Origin: Roseihalotalea indica
Lineage (GTDB): Bacteria; Bacteroidota; Bacteroidia; Cytophagales; Cyclobacteriaceae
NCBI RefSeq assembly: GCF_022458895.1
Contig: NZ_JAINFL010000007.1
Coordinates: 1-64,000 of the forward strand
DNA length: 64,000 nucleotides
Direction of reading: 5' to 3'
Each line of letters begins with the position of its first letter. Position 1 is the first letter of the stretch. Below are positions 26,226 through 34,893 of this stretch, one piece after another. The notes beneath the pieces were generated by a model. It searched no databases and was not told the DNA's origin. It saw nothing but the letters and a program-made list of their open reading frames with translations. The position numbers and the translations under genes were made by a program.

Positions 26226-26322
26226 AGCGCGTTTAACTGTTCAAGCCTAACTCACTGAGTTTAATCCGATTATGATGGCAGAAGCTATTTTCTTTTGAAA
26301 GTCTTATCCGACCGGGCAGGTC

Positions 26323-26395
26323 TGACTGGGTAGGGAAGTGTTACCAGAGGCGGTCAGCGAAAGGCCGTACAGGTATCAGCCATCCCTTCCTACCA
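26323..26395. other. GC-richer imperfect hairpin in a convergent gap
   Basis: In the 220-base gap between convergent genes, TGGGTAGGGAAG (26327-26338) can pair with CCCTTCCTACCA (26383-26394) allowing two one-base bulges. Inside, GGTC (26352-26355) can pair with GGCC (26363-26366) using a G-U pair. The stretch is GC-richer than its surroundings. It might be a structured transcript end or a small RNA; no T-run follows. Confidence 0.25.
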
Positions 26396-26445
26396 TGTTA
26401 CAGAAAACCAAACTATGCCTTATAATCGACAAGGTCTTTAGTTTT

Positions 26446-27240
26446 TTAAAACATCAGCGTATAGTGTTGCTTGTGGGAAAGGGGGCAGAAAAAAATGACG
26501 CCTGCATCAAACAAGTCGAGGGACAAGGTAACCTGAGGGTGCACCCGGATGGTATTCCAGGCATCTATCATATCAAATGACCAGTAGATATCGTCAAAAA
26601 CCAGAATGCTGTGAGCGTTGATTTTAGGTAGCAATTGTTGGAAGTAGCGCAATGTCGGCTCTTTTCGGTGATTGGCATCTAGGTAAACCAAATCGACAGT
26701 GTCAATTCTACCCAAGAGAGCGGGTAGCGTTTCATTTATATCTCCCTCTAGTAGCTCAATATTGGTACGTTTAAGCGATTGAAAACTTTGCCGGGCCAGG
26801 TTAGCCGTTTCAGGGCAACCCTCCAGTGTCAAAACTTTATTTTGAGAGTTTGCTGATAAGTATAAGGTAGTAATTCCTAACGAAGTGCCTAATTCCAGCG
26901 TGATGCGGGGTTTCTGAAATTGAGTAAGGTGGTAAAGAAATCGGCCAAATCTGGGCGAGCTTAATGAATGACGGGCAATATCGCTTACTGATCGGATTTG
27001 AGAATCGTTTACCGCTGAAGAAGCGCCTAACGGCTTCGTCTGAATTTTTTGAGGGGAAATGCGCAAATTGCGGCGCAGTTGTTCAATTGCCGCTGCCTCG
27101 GGATGATCGGATGTGGGGCGAATTACTTCCTGATAAAACCGGTATACGAAAGGTGCATGAAGAGAATGTTGGTTAACTGCATTTAGCCAATAATGCCAAT
27201 AACCCACTGCCAATGAGCGCCTTTTCCAAAATGAAAACAT
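26446..27240 (-). CDS. Class I SAM-dependent methyltransferase (O-methyltransferase-like)
   Basis: The 264-residue protein has the SAM motif ITLELGTSLGITTLYLS at about 137-153, then NKVLTLEGCPETANLARQSF, IELLEGDINETLPALL, DLVYLDANHRKEPTLRYFQQLLP and SILVFDDIYWSFDM, the pattern of catechol-type O-methyltransferases where Asp residues bind a metal. The N-terminal 100 residues include a hydrophilic segment of unknown role (HSLHAPFVYRFYQEVIRP). It follows apaG by 14 bases on the same strand. The substrate is unknown. Confidence 0.82.
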   Translation of the reverse strand: MFSFWKRRSLAVGYWHYWLNAVNQHSLHAPFVYRFYQEVIRPTSDHPEAAAIEQLRRNLRISPQKIQTKPLGASSAVNDSQIRSVSDIARHSLSSPRFGRFLYHLTQFQKPRITLELGTSLGITTLYLSANSQNKVLTLEGCPETANLARQSFQSLKRTNIELLEGDINETLPALLGRIDTVDLVYLDANHRKEPTLRYFQQLLPKINAHSILVFDDIYWSFDMIDAWNTIRVHPQVTLSLDLFDAGVIFFCPLSHKQHYTLMF

Positions 27241-27254
27241 GGATATAGCTAATA

Positions 27255-27641
27255 CTAGTTGGCCCGATAGGGGGCAAACATGGTAAACTCGGGAATAATG
27301 GCTCGGAAACGTTTACCATCGCTGACTCTTTCCATCAGAAAAGTGCCTTTCATTTTACCGATGCCCGACTTAAGATTGCAGCCTGATACATATTGATGGT
27401 GTTGACGGGGCTCTAAGGTAGGCTGCTTACCAATGACGCCTTCACCTTCTACCTCACGTTTGGGGTATGCAGCATCGGTTACTTCCCAATAGCGGCGTAA
27501 TAACTTTACGGTAAAATTACTGTTATTCTCAATGGTGACATGGTAGGTGAACACATAGTGGCTTTGGCTAGGATCAGAATACTCGGGTTGGTATTCCGTT
27601 TCTATGCTAACCTTGACGCCTTCTGTGATTTCTGTAACCAT
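27255..27641 (-). CDS. apaG: ApaG domain protein
   Basis: The 128-residue protein matches ApaG along its whole length: VSIETEYQPEYSDPSQSHYVFTYHVTIEN, VKLLRRYWEVTDA, the GEGVIGKQPTLEPRQHHQYVSGC pyrophosphate-binding-like loop and GKMKGTFLMER. ApaG is a fibronectin-III-like fold, often annotated as Co2+/Mg2+ efflux protein, with a poorly known role. It is divergent from ung with a 59-base gap and leads the two-gene run with the methyltransferase. Confidence 0.93.
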   Translation of the reverse strand: MVTEITEGVKVSIETEYQPEYSDPSQSHYVFTYHVTIENNSNFTVKLLRRYWEVTDAAYPKREVEGEGVIGKQPTLEPRQHHQYVSGCNLKSGIGKMKGTFLMERVSDGKRFRAIIPEFTMFAPYRAN

Positions 27642-27700
27642 AATACCTCTTTTTACGGCGAAAGTTAATGATTAGTTTGAAATAACCTACACAATTCACT

Positions 27701-28363
27701 ATGGATGTTCGTATTGCTCCTTCTTGGAAGGAAAAGTTATCAGAAGAATTTAATAAACCCTACTTTGTTACGCTGGCCGAGTTTCTTCGGACTGAGTATA
27801 AAGACCATGTGATTTATCCTCTGGGTAAAGAAATTTTCCGCGCTTTTGATCTCACTCCTTTTGACCAGCTGAAAGTAGTTATCCTGGGGCAAGATCCTTA
27901 TCATGGCCCCAAACAGGCAAATGGACTAGCTTTTTCGGTGCATGAAGGTATAACTAAACCTCCCTCACTAATTAATATTTTCAAAGAAGTAAAAAACGAA
28001 TATGACAAGCCTGTTCCGGATAGTGGCAATCTGGAGAGATGGGCTAAACAAGGAGTATTGCTGCTAAACGCAACCCTTACAGTTAGGGCCAGACAGGCAG
28101 GCTCGCATCAGAAAAAGGGCTGGGAGGAATTTACGGATGCCGTAATTCAGAAGATATCGGATGAGAAGGAGCAAATCGTTTTTTTACTTTGGGGTGCATA
28201 TGCACAGAAAAAAGGTGCAATTATCGACGAGTCTAAACATCTTGTTCTCAAATCAGCGCACCCTTCACCTTTTGCTGCCGACCGCGGATTTTTTGGAAAT
28301 GAGCATTTTAAAAAAACCAACGAATACCTGCGCCAGCATAGTAAAGACGAAATTGATTGGTAG
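27701..28363 (+). CDS. ung: Uracil-DNA glycosylase (family 1)
   Basis: The 220-residue protein has the catalytic water-activating motif GQDPYHGP with Asp65, the LKVVILGQ strand before it, LLLNATLTVRARQAGSH and LLWGAYAQKKG, and the HPSPF DNA-binding loop with the catalytic His near residue 190. It removes uracil from DNA in base excision repair. It is a stand-alone gene; the radical-SAM pair at 13-15 kb belongs to a different UDG-linked group. Confidence 0.97.
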   Translation: MDVRIAPSWKEKLSEEFNKPYFVTLAEFLRTEYKDHVIYPLGKEIFRAFDLTPFDQLKVVILGQDPYHGPKQANGLAFSVHEGITKPPSLINIFKEVKNEYDKPVPDSGNLERWAKQGVLLLNATLTVRARQAGSHQKKGWEEFTDAVIQKISDEKEQIVFLLWGAYAQKKGAIIDESKHLVLKSAHPSPFAADRGFFGNEHFKKTNEYLRQHSKDEIDW

Positions 28364-28543
28364 GTCTTTAAAACTATAGTGGCACTACTAGTTTGTCTAC
28401 CAATTACGGCTTCCTGCTGTAGATTGTAATTCTGATGAATAACCTACATAAGTAATGAAAAAGCAAATAACGATTCATATAGGGCTGCAAAAATCAGCTT
28501 TATAGACTACTTTAGCATTACAATAGGTAAAATTATATATTGT

Positions 28544-29038
28544 ATGGAAAAAGTTATACGATTTATAAAATCAGAGTCGTTTATTTTCGTGACCTTAGTT
28601 TTCGTACTATTCGGTCAAACTGTGCATACTACATATTTATTTGAAACCGTACGTGTGGCTGATTTAGGCTTTAATATAGGTGAGATTCGTATAGAAGCTG
28701 TCAATTGGTTTCATGCAATAGTATTCGCTATTGCTATTGAGGCTGCTATTTTAATGTCTATTCTGCACGGAAAAAGCCTGGCTTCGAATATATACGCCAT
28801 TGCTTCGTTTGCTACTAATTTGCTGTATTATGCACCTTGGAATGATGAAATACCGCAGATTGTCTCTACTACTTTAATTAGTGCTATGCTGTCAGGATCA
28901 ATTTGGTTCTTTTCAGATCTGTTTGCCGAAAAGGTGCGAGAAAATAGTGACGAGTTAGATCTTTCTCTCTTTTCTGAATTGACTTCGGAAGAGATGCAAA
29001 AATCAAATTTTAAAACAACTTTTCCAGATAACCGCTAA
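28544..29038 (+). CDS. Membrane protein of unknown function
   Basis: The 164-residue protein has four predicted membrane helices (FIFVTLVFVLFGQTVHTTYLF, WFHAIVFAIAIEAAILMSIL, IYAIASFATNLLYYAP, IVSTTLISAMLSGSIWFFSDLF) and a hydrophilic acidic tail (SDELDLSLFSELTSEEMQKS). It resembles no family I can name. It is preceded by a 180-base gap without recognised elements and ends at a terminator shared with lepB. Confidence 0.6.
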   Translation: MEKVIRFIKSESFIFVTLVFVLFGQTVHTTYLFETVRVADLGFNIGEIRIEAVNWFHAIVFAIAIEAAILMSILHGKSLASNIYAIASFATNLLYYAPWNDEIPQIVSTTLISAMLSGSIWFFSDLFAEKVRENSDELDLSLFSELTSEEMQKSNFKTTFPDNR

Positions 29039-29061
29039 ATTTTTCACTAATATAGTAAAGC

Positions 29062-29086
29062 AAAGGCCCATAGAGGGCCTTTTTTA
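29062..29086. terminator. Intrinsic terminator between convergent genes
   Basis: AAAGGCCC (29062-29069) pairs with GGGCCTTT (29075-29082) around a 5-base loop, with T at 29080-29085. It lies after the plus-strand membrane protein gene and overlaps the last codons of lepB. Confidence 0.85.
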
Positions 29087-30187
29087 TTCGATCAACTTAA
29101 ACAGGCGGTTCCAACGGATTTTGCTGAAAAAGCTTTCATTAGGGTCAATAGATAACCAGATAAAGAATGCTTTTCCTACAATATGATCTTCGGGAACAAA
29201 TCCCCAAAAACGGGAATCCAGCGAGTTATGGCGGTTATCGCCCATCATAAAGTAATAGTCTTGCTGGAAGGTATAAGTATCTGCTTGCTCGCCGTCAATA
29301 AAAAGTTTTCCATCGCGGTTTTCTACGTTATCGTGGCCTTCATAGTACTTGATCACGTATTCGTACTTAGTAATATTCTCTGGGGTAAGCTCTATTTGCT
29401 GTCCCTCGGCGGGCACCTGTAAGGGGCCAAAATAATCCGCATTCCACGGAAACACGCTTGGGTCGGGGTAAATTTCAGGGTTCACCTGATCTTTTGAGGT
29501 AGTAGCCGGGTTTACAGCATTGACGAAGGGTAGTGCTTCAAATTCAGCCGCAATGGCAGGAGTCAGGTAGGCAATGTAACCGCCCTGCACCAGGTTATAT
29601 TCCCAAACTCCATACTTGTCAAAAACCCGTTGGTTAATGGTCTGGTCGGTGGCGATGAAGTATCGATATTGTACGCCAGGAGGATCAGTAAATACTTCAT
29701 CGTTTACGTATACCTGCCGGTCAGTAACCTGAATTACATCACCAGGGGTGCCAATACAGCGTTTAATATAATTGGTTTTTAGATCGGTAGGGTGCTGGTG
29801 TTCCGTAGGAAAGTTGAAAACCACAACATCCCCCCGCTTTACATGGGAGAATCCCGGTAACCGGTACTGAGGTAGTTGAATCCAGTCTACGTATGACGGA
29901 ATATCCGTACCCCATATCTTCTGGTGGGTGAGCGGGACTTGCAGTGGGGTTTTCGGAGTACGGGCGCCGTAATGCATTTTACTAACAAACAGGAAGTCAC
30001 CTACCAGCAAGGAGTTTTCCATAGATGGGGTAGGAATGGTAAATGCTTCTAAAAACAACCACCGGATAAAGGTGGCTGCAATGACGGCAAAAACAATAGC
30101 ATCTACCCACTCCCGGGTTTTAGATTTGGGAGCCTTATGTTTAGTTTGGGTGTCCTGTGCTTCTTTTTTCTTAATAAACGTTGCCAT
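29084..30187 (-). CDS. lepB: Signal peptidase I
   Basis: The 367-residue protein has an N-terminal membrane segment at about 28-45 and the catalytic Ser55 in IPTPSMENSLLVGD. The general-base Lys142 lies in NYIKRCIGTPGDVIQV, and the family box YFMMGDNRHNSLDSRFWGFVP is near residue 310-330. An insertion of more than 100 residues between the Lys box and the GDNRHNS box is typical of Bacteroidota forms. It cleaves signal peptides at the periplasmic face of the inner membrane. It is the last gene of the parA-parB-DUF5683-dapB-lepB run. Confidence 0.96.
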   Translation of the reverse strand: MATFIKKKEAQDTQTKHKAPKSKTREWVDAIVFAVIAATFIRWLFLEAFTIPTPSMENSLLVGDFLFVSKMHYGARTPKTPLQVPLTHQKIWGTDIPSYVDWIQLPQYRLPGFSHVKRGDVVVFNFPTEHQHPTDLKTNYIKRCIGTPGDVIQVTDRQVYVNDEVFTDPPGVQYRYFIATDQTINQRVFDKYGVWEYNLVQGGYIAYLTPAIAAEFEALPFVNAVNPATTSKDQVNPEIYPDPSVFPWNADYFGPLQVPAEGQQIELTPENITKYEYVIKYYEGHDNVENRDGKLFIDGEQADTYTFQQDYYFMMGDNRHNSLDSRFWGFVPEDHIVGKAFFIWLSIDPNESFFSKIRWNRLFKLIE

Positions 30188-30261
30188 ACGTACTCAATTC
30201 AAATATGCTTTCCTGCTTGTAACAGCATTCTTGCTAAAATAGTGTGTGTTTAAAGAAATAC

Positions 30262-30990
30262 CTATATTTTCAGGAAATCGTTCATCGTAAGAATGCCTGA
30301 TTTCTGCTGAGTACTAATCCACTCGGCTACCAGTACTGCCCCCAAGGCAAAGCTCTCTCGGGTGTGCGCTGTATGCTTAATTTCAATGGTATCCATGTCT
30401 GACTGATACTGTACTACATGCGTGCCGGGCACGTCGGGTTCTCGTTTGGCGCGTATGGGAAGTTGGGATTCGGTTTTTTCCTGCTTTTCATCATCCAGAT
30501 ACCAACCATTTAATGGTAAATGTTCCAGCATGCCTTCTGCAATCGTAATGGCCGTTCCGCTAGGAGCATCTTTTTTTTCAGTATGGTGAGTTTCTTCTAC
30601 GCTGGCCTGGTATTGGGGATACTGGCCAATCATTTTAGCCAGATACTTATTTAGCCGGAAGAACAAGTTAACGCCAATACTAAAGTTGGAGGCATAGAAA
30701 AAGGTACCGCCTTTTTCTTTACAATAGTTTTCTATCTCTGCTTTGTGGTTTAACCAGCCAGTGGTACCCGATATAATAGGAATAGAACGATCCAGGCAGT
30801 GGCGAATATTTTGCACCGCCGCATCGGGCTGACTGAATTCAATAGCCACATCGGCAGAATTCTGGTTCAGTGCATCCCAGGCCTGGGGGTTATCCTGATC
30901 AATACGTTCTATAATTTGATGGTCTCGAGAGAGAGCAATTTGCTCAATGGTTTTTCCCATTTTTCCGTAGCCAATGAGAATAATGCGCAT
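30262..30990 (-). CDS. dapB: 4-hydroxy-tetrahydrodipicolinate reductase
   Basis: The 242-residue protein begins MRIILIGYGKMGKTIEQ, the NAD(P)-binding GxGxMG loop. The catalytic block is VEETHHTEKKDAPSGTA at about 137-153, with the His pair and Lys of the family. Also visible are VAIEFSQPDAA and PIISGTTGW. It reduces the dipicolinate precursor in lysine and diaminopimelate synthesis. It lies 3 bases after the DUF5683 gene and 74 bases before lepB. Confidence 0.96.
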   Translation of the reverse strand: MRIILIGYGKMGKTIEQIALSRDHQIIERIDQDNPQAWDALNQNSADVAIEFSQPDAAVQNIRHCLDRSIPIISGTTGWLNHKAEIENYCKEKGGTFFYASNFSIGVNLFFRLNKYLAKMIGQYPQYQASVEETHHTEKKDAPSGTAITIAEGMLEHLPLNGWYLDDEKQEKTESQLPIRAKREPDVPGTHVVQYQSDMDTIEIKHTAHTRESFALGAVLVAEWISTQQKSGILTMNDFLKI

Positions 30991-30993
30991 GAG

Positions 30994-31677
30994 TTAAGGT
31001 AAGTTTATAGTAAATGAAAATCCGTACGTTGGTAGGGTAGGAGTGAGATGATCGGTGTAGGCTAAGGATGACCCCGCCATCGGTTTAAGATCAAAGCTTA
31101 ATTCCGGATTAATGTCAAACTCAATTAAATGAGCATCCACAATGGCATCCATAATATTAAGGGCATACAGCCCGGCCGTCAGAATCACCATAAAGTCCCG
31201 ATCTCTTCGGGCACCATCTACAGCTATGGAAAGATTATTACTTGTGTAACGAGAACTACCAGCATAACCATCCAAAGGGCTTTCCTCTCCGTTAGCCAGA
31301 GCCGTTTCCGCCCGGAGAAAGAGATTATAAAGATCATCATTATAGATAATCAAATACCCCAATGTGGCAAACCCACCATAGATAATGGGAATTTTCCAGG
31401 GCTTACCGTTATAGGCTTGCCCAAGTCCGGGTAACACTGCTGAAAATAGTGCTGCCTTGCGGGGTGAGTGCCCAGCAGCCATTGATTTAATAACAACCGT
31501 GTCGGGGCGATTTACTCCGGGTTGGTTGGGTCCAATGGTTGCACCATTATCTAATTGCAAGGTGTCTTCTACTACTACTGTAGTATCAGGTGCTGCTTCG
31601 CCTTCTTCCTGGGCAAGGAGGGGGCCAATTCCCAGCAGGAGCGCTGCTATGGTCATCCATCCTTTCACTCGCATCAT
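30994..31677 (-). CDS. DUF5683 membrane protein
   Basis: The 227-residue protein has a signal peptide (MTIAALLLGIGPLLA), a Pro/Thr-rich linker and the DUF5683 core: SPRKAALFSAVLPGLGQAYNGKPWKIPIIYGGFATLGYLIIY and DRDFMVILTAGLYALNIMDAIVDAHLIEFD. The family is conserved between parB and dapB in Bacteroidota and its role is unknown. Two ATGs are in phase (31677 and 31674); the first overlaps the parB stop codon, so translation is coupled. Confidence 0.88.
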   Translation of the reverse strand: MMRVKGWMTIAALLLGIGPLLAQEEGEAAPDTTVVVEDTLQLDNGATIGPNQPGVNRPDTVVIKSMAAGHSPRKAALFSAVLPGLGQAYNGKPWKIPIIYGGFATLGYLIIYNDDLYNLFLRAETALANGEESPLDGYAGSSRYTSNNLSIAVDGARRDRDFMVILTAGLYALNIMDAIVDAHLIEFDINPELSFDLKPMAGSSLAYTDHLTPTLPTYGFSFTINLP

Positions 31678-32585
31678 GTTTGAATTAGTTCGAGAATTCG
31701 GTTTAAATCTTCGGTAGACAGATAAGGTATTTTGATTTCTCCCTTCTCTTTTCCGGTGCTTTTGATGTGCACCTTGGTGCCAAAATGAGAAGAAAGCTGT
31801 GATTGTATAGACTGAATTTCAGGAGATACTTGGTTAGAGGCCGGAGTTGGCTTGGGTTTTTTGGGAGCAGACAGGTCGCGGACCATGGCTTCTACCTTGC
31901 GTACCGATAAATCTTCCTGCACAATCCGCTGAAAAATATGTAATTGATGCTCTACAGTATCTACATTGATCAGTGCTCGGGCATGCCCCATAGACATGCG
32001 GTTATCGCGCAGTGCTGCCTGAATATCAGGGGGGAGCTTTAGCAGACGAAGGTAATTATTAACCGTAGAGCGGTTTTTACCAACCCGGTCACCCAGTTGT
32101 TCTTGTCGCAGGTCGCACTCCGAAATAAGTCGCTGATAACTCAGGGCAATTTCTATGGCATTCAGGTTTTCGCGCTGAATGTTCTCAATCAGGGCCATTT
32201 CCAGCATTTGCTGGTCGTTGGCCTTCCGCACATAGGCCGGAATATTAAGAAGACCGGCTAATTTAGAGGCCTGTACCCGCCGTTCACCGGAGATAATCTG
32301 GTATCTATCCTGGCCAATGGCACGTACTGTTATGGGCTGGATAATACCTTGAACAGCAATAGAGTCGGATAACTCCTGTAAAGCCTCCTGGTCAAAATGG
32401 GTACGGGGCTGGAATGGGTTGACTTCAATGCTATCGATGGGAATCTCATTGATAGAGCTAAATTCCCGAACGGATTCTTCCGCCTGCTGCGGATCTCTTG
32501 AAGAGTCTTCCAGCAGCGCTCCTAAGCCTCTTCCCAAGGCGTTTTTTCTTCGAGTAGATCTTCCAGACGTTTTATTAACACTCAT
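31674..32585 (-). CDS. parB: Chromosome partitioning protein ParB
   Basis: The 303-residue protein starts with the RKNALGRGLGALLE motif of ParB. The CTP-binding domain follows (IEVNPFQPRTHFDQEALQELSDSI, GERRVQASKLAG, IENIQRENLNAIEIALSY), then the helix-turn-helix (RVGKNRSTVNNYLRLLKLPP, about 160-180) and a C-terminal dimerisation segment. It binds parS and loads chromosome segregation complexes near the origin. It is 77 bases after parA. No parS-like palindrome was noticed by eye. Confidence 0.96.
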   Translation of the reverse strand: MSVNKTSGRSTRRKNALGRGLGALLEDSSRDPQQAEESVREFSSINEIPIDSIEVNPFQPRTHFDQEALQELSDSIAVQGIIQPITVRAIGQDRYQIISGERRVQASKLAGLLNIPAYVRKANDQQMLEMALIENIQRENLNAIEIALSYQRLISECDLRQEQLGDRVGKNRSTVNNYLRLLKLPPDIQAALRDNRMSMGHARALINVDTVEHQLHIFQRIVQEDLSVRKVEAMVRDLSAPKKPKPTPASNQVSPEIQSIQSQLSSHFGTKVHIKSTGKEKGEIKIPYLSTEDLNRILELIQT

Positions 32586-32662
32586 TCAAATTAGTCTTTA
32601 ATTACTATGTTCAACGAGGAATGTGGGCGGTAGGTATCCGGCCATGCCTCAACTTCCATAGA

Positions 32663-33439
32663 TTAGCGGGCCAGCTGCCCATTTCTTTCCAATAATTCTT
32701 TAGCCAGATTTAAATAACTGATTGCCCCCTTACTGTCAGCATCATGAATGATGGCCGGTAACCCAAAACTGGGAGATTCGCTCAGCTTAATATTTCGGGG
32801 AATCAGCGTAGTAAACACCATATGCTGAAAATGAGCGTTCACTTCTTCTACTACCTGATTAGAAAGGCGCAAGCGGGAGTCATACATGGTTAGCAGAATA
32901 CCTTCAATCTCCAAACCAGTATTTAGCCTGGACTGAATAATCTGGATGGTATTAAGCAACTTACCGAGCCCTTCCAACGCATAATACTCACACTGCACCG
33001 GAATCAGTACTGAATTGGCTGCCGTAAGGGCATTAATGGTAATCAAACCCAGTGAAGGCGAGCAATCTAGAATAATAAATTCGTACTCGTCGCGTACAGG
33101 AGCCAGTGCTTTGCGCATTTTGCCTTCCCGGTTCTCCAGGCTAACCATTTCTACCTCAGCTCCCACCAGATCAATATGAGAGGGAAGCAGGTGGAGATAT
33201 TCCAGTTCGGTAGGAACGATAGCCTCTCGAATATCGGCTTCGTCCACCATACATTCGTAAATACTGTCGTTTACTTCTTTGGGGTTAAATCCCAAACCTG
33301 ACGTTGAATTTGCTTGAGGGTCGGCATCTACGACTAACGTTTTGTGCTCCAGGGCTGCTAAACTAGCCGCCAGATTGATTGCGCTGGTCGTTTTGCCCAC
33401 TCCTCCCTTTTGATTTGCTATGGCAATAGTTTTCCCCAT
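32663..33439 (-). CDS. parA: Chromosome partitioning ATPase ParA/Soj
   Basis: The 258-residue protein begins [23 protein letters not shown] with the deviant Walker A motif, then [16 protein letters not shown], the Walker B-like [19 protein letters not shown], and [20 protein letters not shown]. It is an ATP-driven DNA-binding switch acting with ParB. This run is usually close to the replication origin, but no dnaA or origin was seen here. Confidence 0.96.
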   Translation of the reverse strand: MGKTIAIANQKGGVGKTTSAINLAASLAALEHKTLVVDADPQANSTSGLGFNPKEVNDSIYECMVDEADIREAIVPTELEYLHLLPSHIDLVGAEVEMVSLENREGKMRKALAPVRDEYEFIILDCSPSLGLITINALTAANSVLIPVQCEYYALEGLGKLLNTIQIIQSRLNTGLEIEGILLTMYDSRLRLSNQVVEEVNAHFQHMVFTTLIPRNIKLSESPSFGLPAIIHDADSKGAISYLNLAKELLERNGQLAR

Positions 33440-33485
33440 GGATCAATTGTTAGTTGTTTAGGCCGAGGGTGCGTAAATATTTCGA

Positions 33486-33493
33486 CAAAAATA
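33486..33493 (-). promoter_or_regulatory. Possible -7 box of parA
   Basis: TATTTTTG on the minus strand matches TAnnTTTG and lies about 47 bases before the parA start. The -33 element is not clear. A plus-strand TAAATTTG at 33497-33504 could serve the divergent gene at 33685. Confidence 0.35.
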
Positions 33494-33511
33494 TTGTAAA
33501 TTTGTACTATT

Positions 33512-33527
33512 GCTTGGAAAACCAAGC
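33512..33527. other. Perfect short hairpin between divergent genes
   Basis: GCTTGG (33512-33517) and CCAAGC (33522-33527) form a 6-base stem with an AAAA loop, placed just upstream of both -7-like boxes. It could be a binding site or a leader hairpin of the plus-strand transcript. Confidence 0.3.
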
Positions 33528-33684
33528 TGAAAGCGTGCGTAAGCACCGATGTTATTTAAGGCTAAAATCGAACTGCACAAATATAAAAAGTTTAGGCGCA
33601 CATTTGTTACCGTGCCTCAATAAGCCTGATAAAAAAATGCTAACCTACTGAAAATCAATGTAAAATTACAGTAGTACTTCATTC

Positions 33685-34860
33685 ATGCACATTCTTAAAG
33701 TTCAAGACGGTTATTCGGAGCGAGAGTTTTTTCGGTTTCCGGATCGGTTGTATCAAAGCAATGAGTATTGGATACGACCCGTAGAGCAGGAAATAAGACG
33801 GATTTTTCAACCTGAAGAGAACACATTTCTTCAGCATGGTGATATGAGTCGGTGGATTCTTCAAAATTACCGGGGAGCCACCATTGGCCGAATCGCTGCC
33901 TTTGTAGATCGGGGAGAGGGTGATACGCCAGGCTGCCCCAAGGGGAGTTTAGGTTTTTTTGAGTGCATTGATCACCAACAGGCCGCTACCCGGTTGCTAG
34001 AGGAAGGCATGCTTTGGCTACAAAACCAACAGGTATCGGTGTTGAGTGCTCCCACCAACCCTACCAGTTTGTTTCTCAAATCAGGCCTGCTAACGCACGG
34101 GTTTGATCACTCTCCAGTGTATGGCTCTAACTACCACCCTGCCTATTATCAGGGACTGTTTGAGTCGTTTGGGTTTCAAAAACATTTCCGGCAGCAAACA
34201 TACCGGCGGGCTCTCAGTGCTTTAGCGCTTCCAGCATCTATGCAACAAAAGGCAAAAGCTGTTCTGGAGGATGCGGAGTATAAAATCCTCCCTTTTTGTA
34301 AAGAAAAACTGGATCAGATGGTGCATGACATTGCTTTGATATACAAAGAGGCGTGGCAGCAACATCCATCTTATCATGTGCTTTCTGATGGACAGATTCG
34401 GACCGAACTGGAAGAATTACTTCCCTGGATTGACGAAAATATTTTTGTAATAGCCTATTACCAAGATCGGCCCATTGGGTTCTTTTTTAATTTGCCCGAT
34501 ATCAATCAGGCTCGTAAACAGGTAGGAGATGGGCTTTTCCGTAAAATACGGGAGGCTTATTTTCGTAAGAGCAAACATAAGAACTTGCTCAGTGTTCTAT
34601 TGGGCGTTGTGCCGGCTTTTCAGAAAAAAGGAGTAGGTTCGGCCTTAATAGAGTCAGTATTAAGCTTCTTACAGGTGCATAACGATGTGTACGATATGAT
34701 TGAAACCAGTCGGGTAAGTGATGATAACACGGCTATGCAATACTTATTGAAGCAGTTAGACGGTAAATCTCACCACCATTACTGGGTATACCGAAAACAA
34801 CTTCCGGTATGTCCCGTAGAACCGGTCATATCAGAAAATGGCCAAGCCGTTTTAAAATAA
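33685..34860 (+). CDS. GNAT-like acetyltransferase-fold protein
   Basis: The 391-residue protein has an N-terminal domain (EREFFRFPDRLYQSNEYWIRP) and later the LLSVLLGVVPAFQKKGVGSALIESVLSFLQ block, which fits motif A of GNAT acyl-CoA transferases (Q/RxxGxG/A: QKKGVGSA). The central part (APTNPTSLFLKSGLLTHGFDHSPVYGSNYHP) matches a family of bacterial large GNAT-like proteins of unknown substrate. The gene is followed after 33 bases by a sugar kinase and may share its transcript. Confidence 0.75.
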   Translation: MHILKVQDGYSEREFFRFPDRLYQSNEYWIRPVEQEIRRIFQPEENTFLQHGDMSRWILQNYRGATIGRIAAFVDRGEGDTPGCPKGSLGFFECIDHQQAATRLLEEGMLWLQNQQVSVLSAPTNPTSLFLKSGLLTHGFDHSPVYGSNYHPAYYQGLFESFGFQKHFRQQTYRRALSALALPASMQQKAKAVLEDAEYKILPFCKEKLDQMVHDIALIYKEAWQQHPSYHVLSDGQIRTELEELLPWIDENIFVIAYYQDRPIGFFFNLPDINQARKQVGDGLFRKIREAYFRKSKHKNLLSVLLGVVPAFQKKGVGSALIESVLSFLQVHNDVYDMIETSRVSDDNTAMQYLLKQLDGKSHHHYWVYRKQLPVCPVEPVISENGQAVLK

Positions 34861-34893
34861 AATTTCAACTATTTACATTTTCACTTTTTCATT

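Noticed and set aside
28978..28992. Further copy of the ACTTC-N-GAAGT repeat in the membrane-protein gene
   Set aside because: Only a single arm-like string occurs inside coding sequence, with no partner arm nearby.
31674..33439. parS site near parAB
   Set aside because: No match to the usual parS palindrome was noticed on either strand in the window; a proper pattern search was not possible.
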